Assembly: GCA_051294375.1 (NCBI GenBank)
Contig: CM119268.1
Coordinates: 7,212,861 to 7,276,860, forward strand
Length of the DNA: 64,000 bases
Direction: 5' to 3'
From: Paraspadella gotoi
Lineage: Eukaryota > Chaetognatha
Shown: positions 37,229-48,429 of the stretch, one piece after another
Position numbering within the stretch: position 1 is the stretch's first letter
Layout: every line of letters starts with the position of its first letter
Program-made: the position numbers and the translations under genes
The notes under the pieces: generated by a model
Seen by the model: only the letters and a program-made list of their open reading frames with translations
The model's database searches: none
What the model was told of the DNA's origin: nothing

Positions 37229-40200
37229 GCAAAGTAGATGATCAGATAAATAAATAGATAGCTAAATAGATGGATAGTTAAAAAAATATTAAATAGATAC
37301 ATACATTAAGACCGATAAAAATTACAAACGGATTGAATTAACGGAAAGACAATAAAAGAATAAAAAGATACCGACCTTGGTCTTGCCGCAGCGGAAAGAG
37401 TCGGGGTCCATGCCGGCCATGACCAGAGCCTTCTGGGCGCAGTTCTTGGGGTCATCCTTCATGTCGGAGAAGACTTTGGGGGCGACGATGGAGTAGCGCA
37501 CCATGAAGTCGGCGTGGGGCACCTGATTTGGTACGTCAATCGAAGAACCAATCAAGCAATCAATCAATTTAAAATCAATCTAAAATCTATTTTTATATCA
37601 ATCAATTAATTTTTTCCAAATAAATTCAATTAATTTAAAATCTAACAATCAATCAATCGTTTAGTATGGGATAGAAAATGTATCAATCAATCAATCAACC
37701 CAGCAATCAATTCATTTATCAATAGCTCGTTTTTTTTTCGCGTTTTTATTCAGAATTATATATTTTTTTTAAAAAACTTCGCTGTTGGAACTGACCTTGT
37801 TAGGCAGACCCAACATGCAAATACGGATGCCCTCCAGCACGCCGTTGCAGTTGAGCTGATGCATGACGAGGGGAGCGTCGATGTGGCCAGACTTCTTGAT
37901 CTCGTTGGGGATGATGCATCGCACGAAGTGAGGGTGAGTCGAGTGCAAGTTGTGCATCAACTTGTGCAGGGATTCCCTGGGGACGAAAGGAGAGAGAAGT
38001 TGGTGATTTTTGAGGCAAATGCTTAATGTGCCATAATGCCATATTGCATGGCCTCGCATAAACATAGTTGCATGTGCGGGCCTAATACTTTTTATAACAT
38101 ATTATATTTATTGGTACATTCTCGGAATTTGTGTTTTTTTGTTCTTTTTGCTAATCTTAAACTTTTTTGTCCTTTTTTGATTTTTCTCTTTCGTTTCTTT
38201 CTTCTTTTTTGATTTTCTATACTTCATTCAACTTAACTAACTTGAACTAAATTGAACTAAACTTAACTAAATTCAACTTTACTAAATTGAACTAAATTGA
38301 ACTAAACTTAACAAAGTTCAACTTAACTAAATTCAACTAAATTGAACTAAACTTAACTAAATTCAACTTAATTAAATTGAACTAAAATGAACTAAACTTA
38401 AATAAATACAACTTAACTAAATTGATCTAAATTGAACTAAACTTAACTAAATTCAACTTAACTAAATTGAACAGACAAAATCGTACAAATGAACTCTAGT
38501 GCACTCGAATCGGATCAAGCCGGACGGACTGATCCCTATCCTGACCTGTGGGCGGCGGAGATGGTCATCATGGATGAGCCCTTCTTCTTCTCGCCGGTGT
38601 CCTTCTCAGTGAAGACCAGAGCCACGATGGGGTTTCCGGCTCCGGCCATCATGCCGATCACAGCCTCGTTCACGGGATCCTTTGGGTGGAGGTGAAGATC
38701 GGGTGAAGGGAACACGATGAGCACAAAAGTCAATGACCACACTCCTTTAATAATCAGAAGGTGAAATTCGTGTAAAGGAACAAACATGACCAGTGACCAC
38801 AATAGCCAAGGACAAAATTGAATATTTGTTTAATAAATTAAGTCACAAAATTTTTTTTAAAACGTTTTTACTTTGAAACTTTTCGATTTTGTTTTTTTTT
38901 ACCATGTCTTCTGAATTTACTTTTATTCGAATATATAAACTTTTTTTAAATGTCTTTATCATTTGCTATTAATTAAAAATAGGAAGCCAGGTACTCTGGG
39001 AGTGAATAAACGAGATTGTGAGAGAGTCTTGATGGAAAGCTTGCAGGGACCTGCTATGTCATTATCTTGTAAGAAGTGATGGAGGCCTTAAACCACCAAA
39101 GCGCCTGTCCAAAGTCAGGGGCAAGATAGCTTATTTATTTAATGAATGGATAATTTTTATTATTGGTTGTACCAATTTCATAAAAATCAGCTGCTTGTTT
39201 TTTGATGCTAGTGCGGAGTACAATAAGTATTCCCGATCTAATACTAAGGGAGTGGTCTTTTCATACAATTGAAACATTCTTTGAAAAAATTTTTCCACTT
39301 CATTGATAGGGAAGCCAGGTACTCTGGGAGTGAATAAACGAGATTGTGAGAGAGTCTTGATTGAAAGCTTGCAGGACTGCCTGCTATGTCATTATCTTGT
39401 AAGAGTGATGGAGGCCTTAAACCACCAAAGCCTGTCCAAAGTCAGGGGCAAGATAGCTTATTTATTAAATGAATGGATATTTTATATTGGTTGTACCAAT
39501 TTCATAACATAAATTTTCGAGACCCACCTTGTTCTTGAAAAGCCAGCCGGTGACGTTGTAGCCGACGGTTCCGGCGTAGTGATGGATCTCGAAGTGAGAC
39601 TCGGGCTTGCCCTTCTTGGCAGGCTTGGGCTTGCCAAAGGACTTGTGCTTGCCCAAGTGCTTGCCCATGAGCTTCTCGAGGTAGGTCTTGTCGGTGGCCT
39701 TGGGCACGATGCACTCCTCCTCCAGCATGGCGAGGATGCCCATCTTCTTCTCGATGAGCTCGATGGTCTTGACCAAATCCATGCCGAAGTCGACGAAGGC
39801 CCACTGGATGCCCTCCATCTTGTACTCTTCCTGCTCCTGGACGAACATGTGGTGGTTGAAGAACTGCTGGAGACGCTCGTTGGTGTAGTTAATCAGCAGC
39901 TGCTCCAGCACGTTGAGCTCGAAGATCTCGAAGCCTGAGCGAAAGTAGGGGAGTGTAGTTTAGGGTGGTTTCCGAGTTAGTTAGATCTCGTTCCTTACGC
40001 AACAATTAGTACAATTGCATTTTAAAATTTTAAAATTAACTCATCAATCAACCAATGAATCGGTCATTGAATCAAGTCGATCTCAAACTAAGCGCTTCTG
40101 TTTCTTTTGTTCTAAAACTTAAATTAATTAATTGATCGATCAATCGTCCAATCAACCAATCAAAATAATTAACATGTGAAACAAGTCAATCAATCAATCA

Positions 40201-42288
40201 ATCCTCACCGGCGATGTCCAAGACACCGATGAAGTTCTTCCTCGGGTTGGGCGTGTCGAGAGAATCGTTGACTTTGGCGACGATCCAATCGAACATCCTG
40301 GCGAAGAGAGACTTGGAGGTGGCGGAGACCGAGAAGGAGACCTTGGAGGGGGGGTTGGGGAGAATGAATGAACGAATGAATGAATGAATGAATGAATGAA
40401 TGAATGAATGAATGAATGAATGAATGAATGAATGAATGAATGAATGAATAAATTAAAGAATCATTGAATGATTGAATTCATGAAAAAATCCAAAAAAATC
40501 AATTAATTCGATTATTAATTGGTGAATGAATGAATGAATTATTGAATGAATGAATGAATGAATTATGGAATGAATGAATGAATGAATGACGAACCAATCA
40601 AAACCCAAACCGAATCGTCTCCAACCGAAATCCTCCATTACCTGATCCAAATTTTGTCCCTTCTTGACGAAGTCCTTGCCGACCTTCAACTTGGGCTTCA
40701 TGAAGGTGTCGACGAAGTAGTCGCACTCGATGCAGAGGAGATCCGCCGCCTTGGAGATGTGCTCCTGCCCGTCGGGCTCGGCCTGCTCCTCGCGACCCTT
40801 CATCTTCCACTTCTGGTTGCCCATGTAGCAGATGGCGATGGTGCCCTGTTTGCGCGAAGAGAAGGAGGGAGTGTGAAGGGGGGGACATTGGGAAGGGGGG
40901 GGGGAACATTGGATGATGAAAGGTTTAAAGGTGGAGTCAGGGAGTTTATATTATAAAATTTAATCGAATTTTTTATTTTATTTACGTACGCGGTTGGAGT
41001 TGTGGTTCTAATTCTTTAATTTTTTTTTCTTTTGAACTAAAATTTAATGAATACGTTTTTTTTTTTGCAAACTACAGGAAATTAATATTTTTTTAAAAAT
41101 AAATTATTTTAATAATTAATATTTAACGAATTCCCTTTTAATTTCTTAATCGGAGTCGTCGCACCTTGAAGAGACCATCCTTCTCCTCCTGGCCGAAGCC
41201 CAGGATGTCGAAGGCCTCGTCGGTGGCCCTCATCTCAGCCGCGTCGTCCATCTTGTCGACGGTCAAAACGCCCTGTGGATCGAGAGTCAAATTCGGAGAG
41301 TAAACTAAGGGAAGGGTCTTTTCACGCCAGACTATATCAAGTTATAAACTAAGGAAACTGGTCAATCAATCAATCCGTTCTGATCATTCAATGTTCATAG
41401 GTAGATATTCTCGTTCAAAACTCGAGCTGTGTGGTGGTATAACGATCATTCAGCCAATACCATGGGCTCAGAGGGGGAACACACCAGGCGTTGTGTTCCA
41501 TCCACAGTCTTAACGACTTCCCTCTGCGTTGGCAAAGCGAGACCGTCCTAGGGTAACCGCGCCAGTGACTGGAGGCGTCACTGAGGGTCGGAAGCCCCCA
41601 AAGCCAACAGTGAGATGCCACATCCCAATGGGCATCACAGGCAACCCGGCTGTTGCCGTACCTGATTGATGAAGTAATAATCTCCGGGGTTCGGCTTGGC
41701 CCCGAGCAAGCACATGCCGTGGTACTGAGGGTAAGCGTCCGTCATGATCTGGTAGAAGATGTGGTAGTTCCTCTCGATCTCCAACTGGAAGGTGATGCGA
41801 GACTTCTCCAGCAGGTAAGTCTCGATGTCGGCGGCGGCGATCTTCGACGTCGGGCCGAAGTGGATACGGATGAACTTACCCTGGAGTGATGGAAAGAGGG
41901 TAAAGTGGAAGGAGAGGGTAAAAAAAATAGATAAACAAATGCTCATAGAATAACAAAATAAACAAATTAATGATGAAAAAAAAATTATACGAAAAATCGA
42001 AAATTGAGATTAACTGGATTAACGTTTTTAAGTTAACAACTTGAGATAAATGTAAACTAACAAAAGACAAATAAAATAAGTACCAAAATAACAAATAAAA
42101 CTTTGAAAACTTACGAATCGGGAAGAGTTGTTGTTCCTGACGGTCTTGGCGTTACCGTAGGACTACTCCAGAGGGGGTTGTGGACAATCTGGTCCTCAAG
42201 GGATCCCATCTTGCCCGAAGTGTCGGCCTTGGACTTGGCGGCCTGAAGTGGAAATTAGGCAAAGGGGGTATTGAGAGAGAGGAGAGAG

Positions 42289-42366
<78 letters not shown>

Positions 42367-43983
42367 TATTCTCCTGCACTTTACGGAGTTCTACTTTTTA
42401 ATTCACTCGATATTGAAATTCGATATCTAACGGTGTCTTGGAAATCCATTATTGATGTACGGTAATTTTTTTTATTTGGTCTAAAAAAAAAAAAAAAAAA
42501 CGTTTGCTAATTTTTTTTCCATCTCTACGACCGGAAGTTGCCGTAAGATGGATATCGTCAAACATTTGGGCACCGACTTCGTTGAGAGAAAAAAGTATTT
42601 TATAATTATACAAAAAATTATAAATAAATACAATAACAAAATAAACAAATAATAAATGAATAATAATAAAACAAATAAACTTTTTTTCAAATAACCTCAC
42701 CTTGGGATCGGCGCAGTTCAGAGCAAAGTACTGCAAGACTTTCTTTGTGTTCTCAGTCTTTCCGGCACCAGATTCGCCGGTAATGAGAGAAGACTGATTC
42801 TTGTTCTCTGTAAAACGAAATGAATATTTTTATTGTTAAGTCAATCTATATATACATTTTATTATTATTATAATGCTATTGAATCCTTTTTTTTTTCGCT
42901 GAGTTTGAAAAGAGAGAACAGTTTTGTTTAATTTGGTTTTTATTATTAATACACTAATTACACTTCAACAATTTTAAAAATAGATTACCGACTTCCCCAC
43001 TCCCAACTCTTTTCTTTCCCAACCAAATTCCCCCAATTTTTTTGCAAACAACAACAACAACAAATCCACTTCCCTAGCGAACTCACCCATCTCCAGAAGC
43101 TGCAGGGCGCCGTCAGCCACGGCGTACAAGTGAGGCGGGGCCTCGTTCCTCCTCTTGTTCCTGTAGAAAGCTCTCATGATGTCGGTGTACACCATGAGCC
43201 ATTTGTAGGGGTTGATACAGATACAGAAGAGACCGGAGTAGGTGTAGATCTGCAGGACCTTGTAGCGGGTCCTCAGGTTGTGGAGGACGCAAGCTCTGAG
43301 TTGGGGGGGAGAAATGTGAAGTAATTAATGTCAATATACCGACAATAACTAGTTTGTAAAGTAACTTTTCAGAATTGTCAACTTGCCGTATTAGACAAAT
43401 TGATAGGAATTAGTTGACGTCGTTATTGTAGTCTTAACTTGCAAAAAAGGGAAAAAAATATTTCAATATTTCAATATTTCAATTTTTTTCTCTGTCGAGT
43501 TACAAATAAATAAAAACAGCATCGATGAAAAAAAATTCGTAAGAACGTGAAACGGAATCTCAGTTGTTGTCAGTCTTTTATATATATAAAAACAATTAAG
43601 TTAATCTTCAGTAAAGCCAAAAGGCAAAAAAAAGGCCAAAGGCAAGAATGTTACAAAAAAACTTTAGCAATAAGTGACTCCAAAACCACGTGAACCTTTT
43701 CACGCGAAGTTGAGAGACTCGTCTCGAGACTCACTTGTTGAGGATGGACAAGTTGGACATATCCTCCTCCTTCTCGAACTTGGGAGGGTTGCATTCCAAC
43801 ACCTCCGCCTTTGGAAGTTCATGAGTCTGAAAATAAATAAACATTAAAATATAGCTATATTTGATAAACAATGAAGAAAATGTAATAAAGAGAAGCATCC
43901 TGATAGGTAAGTTGCGAAGTTGTCATGGCCACAGGATTAAGCCACTCGCTACAGATGATGATGACGATGATGATGATGATGAT

Positions 43984-44063
<80 letters not shown>

Positions 44064-44543
44064 CGATACTGACCCCGGACGCAGCCTCGACGGTGTACTT
44101 GTCTCCAGCGACGTTGGTGACTTTTCCCCGGATGTAAACTTCATCCGGGTCCCCGATCCAGCAATCCGTCTGCGCGAAGGAAAAAAGCTAATTAATTAAT
44201 AAGCCAATCAATCAGTCATTCAGTCAATATATTGATGAATCGATCAAGAGTTTAATTAGCCAAACGGTCTTCAATTCTATTAATCAATCAAAAAAACTAA
44301 CATTTAATAAAAAAATCTACGTTCATTGATTGATTAATTAATCAAATTATGGTTATACATATAAATTATTCAATCAATAAATGTTTAGATGTATCAATCT
44401 TTGAACTAATCAATCGATCATTCCATCAACCTGACCTTCGGATCGTAAGGAGCGGATCTCTCGGCCATCAGCATATCCGATGGCGACTGAAGCCATAGCC
44501 AGTCCGGATGCTTGGGAGTCAATCTCTCGACCGGGGCGGCCAT
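36915..44543 (-). CDS. Mhc: Class II (muscle-type) myosin heavy chain, motor domain exons; rod not in window
   Basis: Actin-based ATPase motor of thick filaments. Fifteen coding exons with matching phases: 44543-44436, 44169-44074, 43826-43735, 43295-43087, 42807-42701, 42242-42115, 41880-41662, 41272-41165, 40845-40642, 40341-40209, 39934-39528, 38679-38546, 37976-37796, 37522-37376, 37051-36915. They give about 802 residues. Visible motifs: P-loop GESGAGKT (~179-186), switch 1 NNNSSRF (~240), switch 2 DIAGFE (~465), the [12 protein letters not shown] segment, and both reactive cysteines (~691, ~701). The N-terminus starts [20 protein letters not shown]. Exon 15 ends in the first IQ/lever region at a GTAAGG donor; one codon of read-through gives a stop. 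The ~1,100-residue coiled-coil rod is missing from the remaining 36.9 kb. Exon 6 is frame-broken. The SH1/converter segment is divergent, so a paralogue or decaying copy is possible. Confidence 0.9.
37092..37272. repeat. (GATA)n microsatellite in myosin intron 14
   Basis: About 120 bp of GATA units with variants, taking up over half of a 324-bp intron and ending near the exon 15 acceptor. Confidence 0.95.
38215..38475 (+). repeat. AACTAAATTGAACTAAACTT minisatellite in myosin intron 12
   Basis: About 250 bp of AACTAAATTGAACTAAACTT and AACTAAATTCAACTT modules in a higher-order unit of about 55-60 bp. Confidence 0.9.
38981..39181 (+). repeat. Dispersed repeat D, copy 2 (myosin intron 11)
   Basis: Starts at AGGAAGCCAGGTACTCTGG and ends near TTGGTTGTACCAATTTCATA. 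It matches 39298-39508 closely and the reverse complement of 1-205. Confidence 0.9.
39270..39508 (+). repeat. Dispersed repeat D, copy 3 (myosin intron 11)
   Basis: Tandem with copy 2 at about 320-bp spacing. The left extension CACTTCATTGATAGGG is shared with the copy at the window start, so copy 2 is truncated on the left. Its right end lies about 20 bp from the exon 11 donor (39527). Confidence 0.9.
40365..40590. repeat. (GAAT)n microsatellites in myosin intron 9
   Basis: GAAT runs at 40365-40449 and 40523-40588 separated by AT-rich sequence, filling most of the 300-bp intron between exons 9 and 10. Confidence 0.95.
41400..41655 (-). mobile_element. SINE-like dispersed repeat F, copy 1 (myosin intron 7)
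   Basis: A GC-moderate 250-bp block. On the minus strand the words ACGGTCTCGCTTTGCCAACG, GGGAAGTCGTT, ACTGTGGATGGAAC and GTTCCCCCTCTGAGCC match 63896-64000. Its size, its intron location and the absence of an ORF suit a SINE. I see no clear A/B boxes and did not find its exact ends. It reaches almost to the exon 7 donor at 41661. Confidence 0.6.
42115..42242 (-). pseudogene. Myosin exon 6 with a net +2-nt lesion and in-frame TAG
   Basis: The flanking exons demand 126 nt here, but GT/AG-bounded sequence gives 128 nt. Reading from the acceptor gives [20 protein letters not shown], then HNPL; from the donor backwards the family-typical [16 protein letters not shown] is in the other frame. Between them (about 42158-42172) one C appears missing in PLLE and an extra TAG sits before SYGN. 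This is either a consensus error or a real inactivating change. Confidence 0.75.
42272..42364. repeat. (GA)n microsatellite in myosin intron 5
   Basis: About 90 bp of GA (CT on the coding strand), ending 30 bp from the exon 6 acceptor. It could act as an extended polypyrimidine tract. Confidence 0.95.
43953..44062. repeat. (GAT)n microsatellite next to a myosin splice donor
   Basis: About 33 GAT/ATG triplets with one interruption. On the coding strand the ATC array begins about ten bases after the exon 2 donor GTCAGT (44073-44068). Confidence 0.95.
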
Positions 44544-44603
44544 TTTTCTTTTTCTTTCTGCTTCGACTTCAGTTGAGGGGTTTTACGGACGTTGTTCTTG
44601 CTT
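44544..44603 (-). other. 5' UTR part of the first coding myosin exon
   Basis: On the minus strand a pyrimidine tract CTTTCACCCCCCCCTCAG ends at 44604, a strong acceptor. About 60 nt of leader then precede the ATG at 44543. This implies an upstream non-coding exon, matching the TATA-bearing segment at 45.7 kb. Confidence 0.6.
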
Positions 44604-45357
44604 CTGAGGGGGGGGTGAAAGAGAGGGTGGGTTGTATTTGTTTCTATTTATTGTTTTCTTAATTAATTCTTTGTAACTTTTCAAATTGTAAAAAAGTTTA
44701 CATATTTTTTTTATCTGTTTGCAATGATGTTAGTTTTGTAATACGTTGTGAACGAATAAAAGTGTATATTTATAAACTCTTGGTCTTGTTACTGTCACGA
44801 TTTATTTCTGATTATGATAATTTTATGATTGTATTTTAAAGAGTGTAATAAAAATATGTTGTTGTGAGCTTCATCTGTCGTTTTTGATCTTCAGCCTCTC
44901 TCTATGTTTTTAGTATGTAGTTTCTGTTTAGGTAAAAATATTATTTGATTTCGTTCATCTTGCTTTTTTTTATATGTAATTTAATCTTACTTTGAAACAG
45001 CCTTTCTCTCTTCTAACGAAATATATCTGATAAGTCGTAGTATTTCAAACATTCGACGTTTGAATTTATTAATTTATATTACATTTAAATCTTATCAACG
45101 AATGTTTCGCTTATGTTTTTTTTCTCTACAATGAAAATTAATAATAATAAAAAACATTGACCTTCCAATTTATGATTTTCTTCAAACGACGATATGAAAT
45201 GTCAATCACGTATCGGGCGTCGCTCTCTCTTAAGTTTTAACTCTCCCCTCCCGACTCACCTAATCCCAGGCTGGAGGAGGGATTTTCGTTTCAGTAAAAC
45301 CCTGAGAGCGGGATTAGAATATAGAGAGTGAGTGAATGCAGCGTCAAATCTTTTTCG

Positions 45358-45359
<2 letters not shown>

Positions 45360-45431
<72 letters not shown>
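45360..45431. repeat. (GA)n microsatellite in the putative myosin leader intron
   Basis: Pure GA run of about 70 bp. The rest of 44650-45650 is AT-rich with no other feature. Confidence 0.95.
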
Positions 45432-45435
<4 letters not shown>

Positions 45436-45685
45436 TTTCTGTTCAAATTTTCTTTCGCGCCACGCGATTAATATTTCATTTCTCTTGCGAAAAAACAATT
45501 TTATTTTGTGAAAAAAATAAAATTTAGTTTTGATTCGATGAAGTTCCGCGAGTTAATTTTTTTTAAACTTTTTTAGATTTTAATGTCATTATCGATTTAA
45601 TTAATCCTTCATTATTAATACTATCTTTTTTTCCCCCCCAAGCACCAAATCGATTCTACTAAAAATGAAATAAGAAAGTACGAAC

Positions 45686-45740
45686 CTCTCGCGTGTCCGT
45701 GTTGGTGGTGGGGATCGAAGCCCGGTCCTTCGCTTTTATA
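45686..45740 (-). promoter_or_regulatory. Putative myosin core promoter (TATA box and short leader exon)
   Basis: Minus-strand TATAAAAG lies at 45740-45733 in a GC-richer context. A start site about 30 bp downstream would lie near 45710. A possible donor, GAGAG/GTTCGT, is at 45686/45685 and would pair with the acceptor at 44604. TATA-driven promoters and a non-coding first exon are common in arthropod muscle genes. The donor is weak, so this is tentative. Confidence 0.45.
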
Positions 45741-46620
45741 CCCGGCAAGAGGAGAGGGAGACGGAGAGGGCGGGAAGGAGGAGGAAGAGGAGGAAGAGGA
45801 GGTGGACGAGGGACAGCAAAGATCGAGCGTCAGCAAAGGATCGATCCTTTCAGTCGCGATCGAAAAAAAAAAAAAAGTCACGCGCTCGATTTCAACCTGA
45901 CTCGATCCTCGTAGCGACGTTCGACACTCCTCAGTCCCCACCCGATACCCACCGCCACCCTGCTGCTTTATCCACTCCCCCCACCTGCACCTACCTACCC
46001 AATACTCATACCCTACTTTTTTACCCACCCTGCAATCGCTCTGATCTTCTTTATTCACACTCCAACACCCTTAATCCTTTTTTTTAGTTTTTTTTCTCAA
46101 ATCTCTTTAAAAATAAATGTCATGTCCACTCCCAATCGCCACTCTCTCCTTCCCACTCAGTAGTCGACACTTCCCCACTCTCCCTGAAGTATTTAGGTCG
46201 CCTCCCCTTCCACATCCCCTTAAAGATCCACACCCTTCTTCACCCCGCATCCTGACACTAAACTCGTACCGAAAAGAGATTCTTGCGCCGTTTTTCTCCT
46301 CAAGTAGTTCAATAAATATCATAAACATAAACATAAAATTTTCCGATTATAATATTCTAATGTAAATGCTCGCTATCGTTGTCGGTGTATGTCGGTTTCT
46401 GTTTAATTTAAATACTATCGATTTGATATCATTTTATTTACTTTACTATATGCGTATAAAACCATTTTTAATTCGCGGCCTTCCCTTAGATAACGGAAAA
46501 AAAAAATAAAAAAGTAAAATGTCAGAAAAATTATGATTACAAATGTGATTACAAATTATGATTGAAAAGTAGACAATTTGTTGTTATAAGGAAAGGGCTT
46601 TCGTGATAATTGAATAAAAA
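45741..46620. other. Upstream flank of myosin gene, unassigned
   Basis: A GGA/GAG-rich patch (45745-45815), then complex C-rich and AT-rich sequence. No gene was recognised, and I could not identify MEF2 or E-box clusters with confidence. Confidence 0.4.
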
Positions 46621-46699
46621 ATGAATATCTGTGTTAATAATGATTAGGGACAAAGAGAAAGAAAATGAGAACGATCACAAAATCGCCGTGAGATTCGCC

Positions 46700-46838
46700 G
46701 ACGGAGTCGTTATCGTCGTCGTCGTCGTCGTCGTCGTCGTCATCCTCTTCATCTCTCAGTCGGGAAAATCGGTCCCTGGGAGAAACGACTTCATGGTTAT
46801 TATCATCCCGCGGTCACTTCATACGTCGTCGTCGTCGT

Positions 46839-46928
<90 letters not shown>

Positions 46929-46940
46929 TGTCGTCGTCGT

Positions 46941-46976
<36 letters not shown>

Positions 46977-46980
46977 GTTT
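46700..46980 (+). repeat. (CGT)n trinucleotide arrays
   Basis: A short array at 46708-46742 and a long one at 46828-46975 (about 48 triplets, two short interruptions). The Arg/Ser/Val-run ORF across them is a repeat artefact. Confidence 0.95.
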
Positions 46981-47199
46981 TACACAAGTTGAAAAGAATA
47001 AACGATTTCTGAGTGATATAATCTTTATAATCTTTTTAAATTGACTTTATAATCTTTATAAATTGACTTTCATTGTTCCTCATTTACTCCGTCGTTCAGA
47101 TTACAAATTTTGATCTACTTACGATAATACTATTAATTAAATTTAATTGTAAAATTACTCAATCACTTTCATTCAGTTATTAATAAATCCTTGTGCACA

Positions 47200-47685
47200 G
47201 CTTAGATTATCGTCGTCATTGTCATCATCATTGTTGTCGTCATTGTCGTCGTCATCATCATCACCGACGTCGTCCGACGGTCATGTAATTGTTATCATTG
47301 AATTCGTGGTGGTTATCATCATCTACAGGGTAGTGATTCAAAACTTAGAAAATCCGTATCACTTCATCTTTTTTTTATTTCGTGACACATCGGGTGCATT
47401 TAAAGAAAAAAAAATTGTTGGTAAGTTTAATATCAATAAACATAATTCGGGGTCGAGGAACGGAGATCAATGTTTGTTTGTAACAAAAACAGAGCAAGAA
47501 ATTAATTCTTAAAGTGATAAAAATTCGATTAAAATTATTAAACTTCCATTGGTGGGGGTTCTCGAGGCAACGCAATTTTGCCTCCAGCGACGTTCTTAAA
47601 GTAAAAAAAACTTTTTCCTTCCGCGCGGGGACACGTCATCATAGCCTTCCTAATGATTATCTTCATCATCGTTATCGTCATGATT

Positions 47686-47724
<39 letters not shown>

Positions 47725-47740
47725 GTCATCCTCCGCCTAA
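47200..47740 (+). repeat. Degenerate (GTC/ATC)n triplet clusters
   Basis: GTCGTCATTGTCATCATC-type words at 47210-47290 and an (ATC)n run at 47682-47727. The sequence between is AT-rich and unassigned. Confidence 0.8.
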
Positions 47741-47929
47741 ATCCCCCGTCCACCTGTCGGCGACTCAACGACTCAACGTCCTCGCGGATTTTAATTCGAT
47801 TTCCTTCGAATAATCGACTCGAATTTTAATTTTTTATTGGGGGGGGAATGATTTCGTTTTGTGTAATTAAATATTTATGCAATGAATTATTTAGGTTTAG
47901 GTTTTTTTTTCTACTAGATTTGGGAGAAG

Positions 47930-48342
47930 GGTGAGAGAGAGAGAGAGAGAGAGAGCTTATCTCCGACTGTGTCGGTCCATCTGTCTGTGACGTTTCGAGG
48001 GTTTGTTGTGTTTGAAACTATTAATGATTTATTTCGTGATGAAAAATGTTAGGGGAGACAGAGACAAACAGAGATAGAGCTAGAGACAGACAGAGAGAGA
48101 TAGATGGGAAATGAAAGAGAGATTTAGAGACACAAAAAGACACAAAGCGAAACTGAAAGACAGATAGAGAGAGAGAGAGGGAGACAACCCGCGCGTATGG
48201 GTTGACTTTGAAATCCGAAACCTTAAATTTTTATTCTGTTCGAATTTTTTTTTGCCTCTCTTCACCTACTCTCTATCTCTCCTTTCTTTGTCTTTTTACC
48301 TTACTTTCTCTTCTCTCTCATTTTCTCACTCTCTCTCTTCTC

Positions 48343-48421
<79 letters not shown>

Positions 48422-48425
48422 GACA
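47930..48425. repeat. (GA)n and (CT)n microsatellites
   Basis: GA at 47934-47956, GAGACAGA-type sequence at 48055-48185 and CT at 48270-48422. Confidence 0.9.
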
Positions 48426-48429
48426 CAGG

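Noticed and set aside
39303-39512. 69-codon ORF in repeat D as a possible peptide gene
   Set aside because: The other two copies of the repeat break the frame, so no coding constraint is visible.
45708-45732. tRNA T-arm-like sequence GGCTTCGATCCCC on the minus strand
   Set aside because: The flanking bases cannot form the T stem and no other tRNA arms are present; the TATA-promoter reading fits better.
46631-47044. Poly-Arg/poly-Val ORF resembling a protamine-like protein
   Set aside because: It is the translation of (CGT)n arrays with repeat-driven frame changes; no start or splice context supports it.
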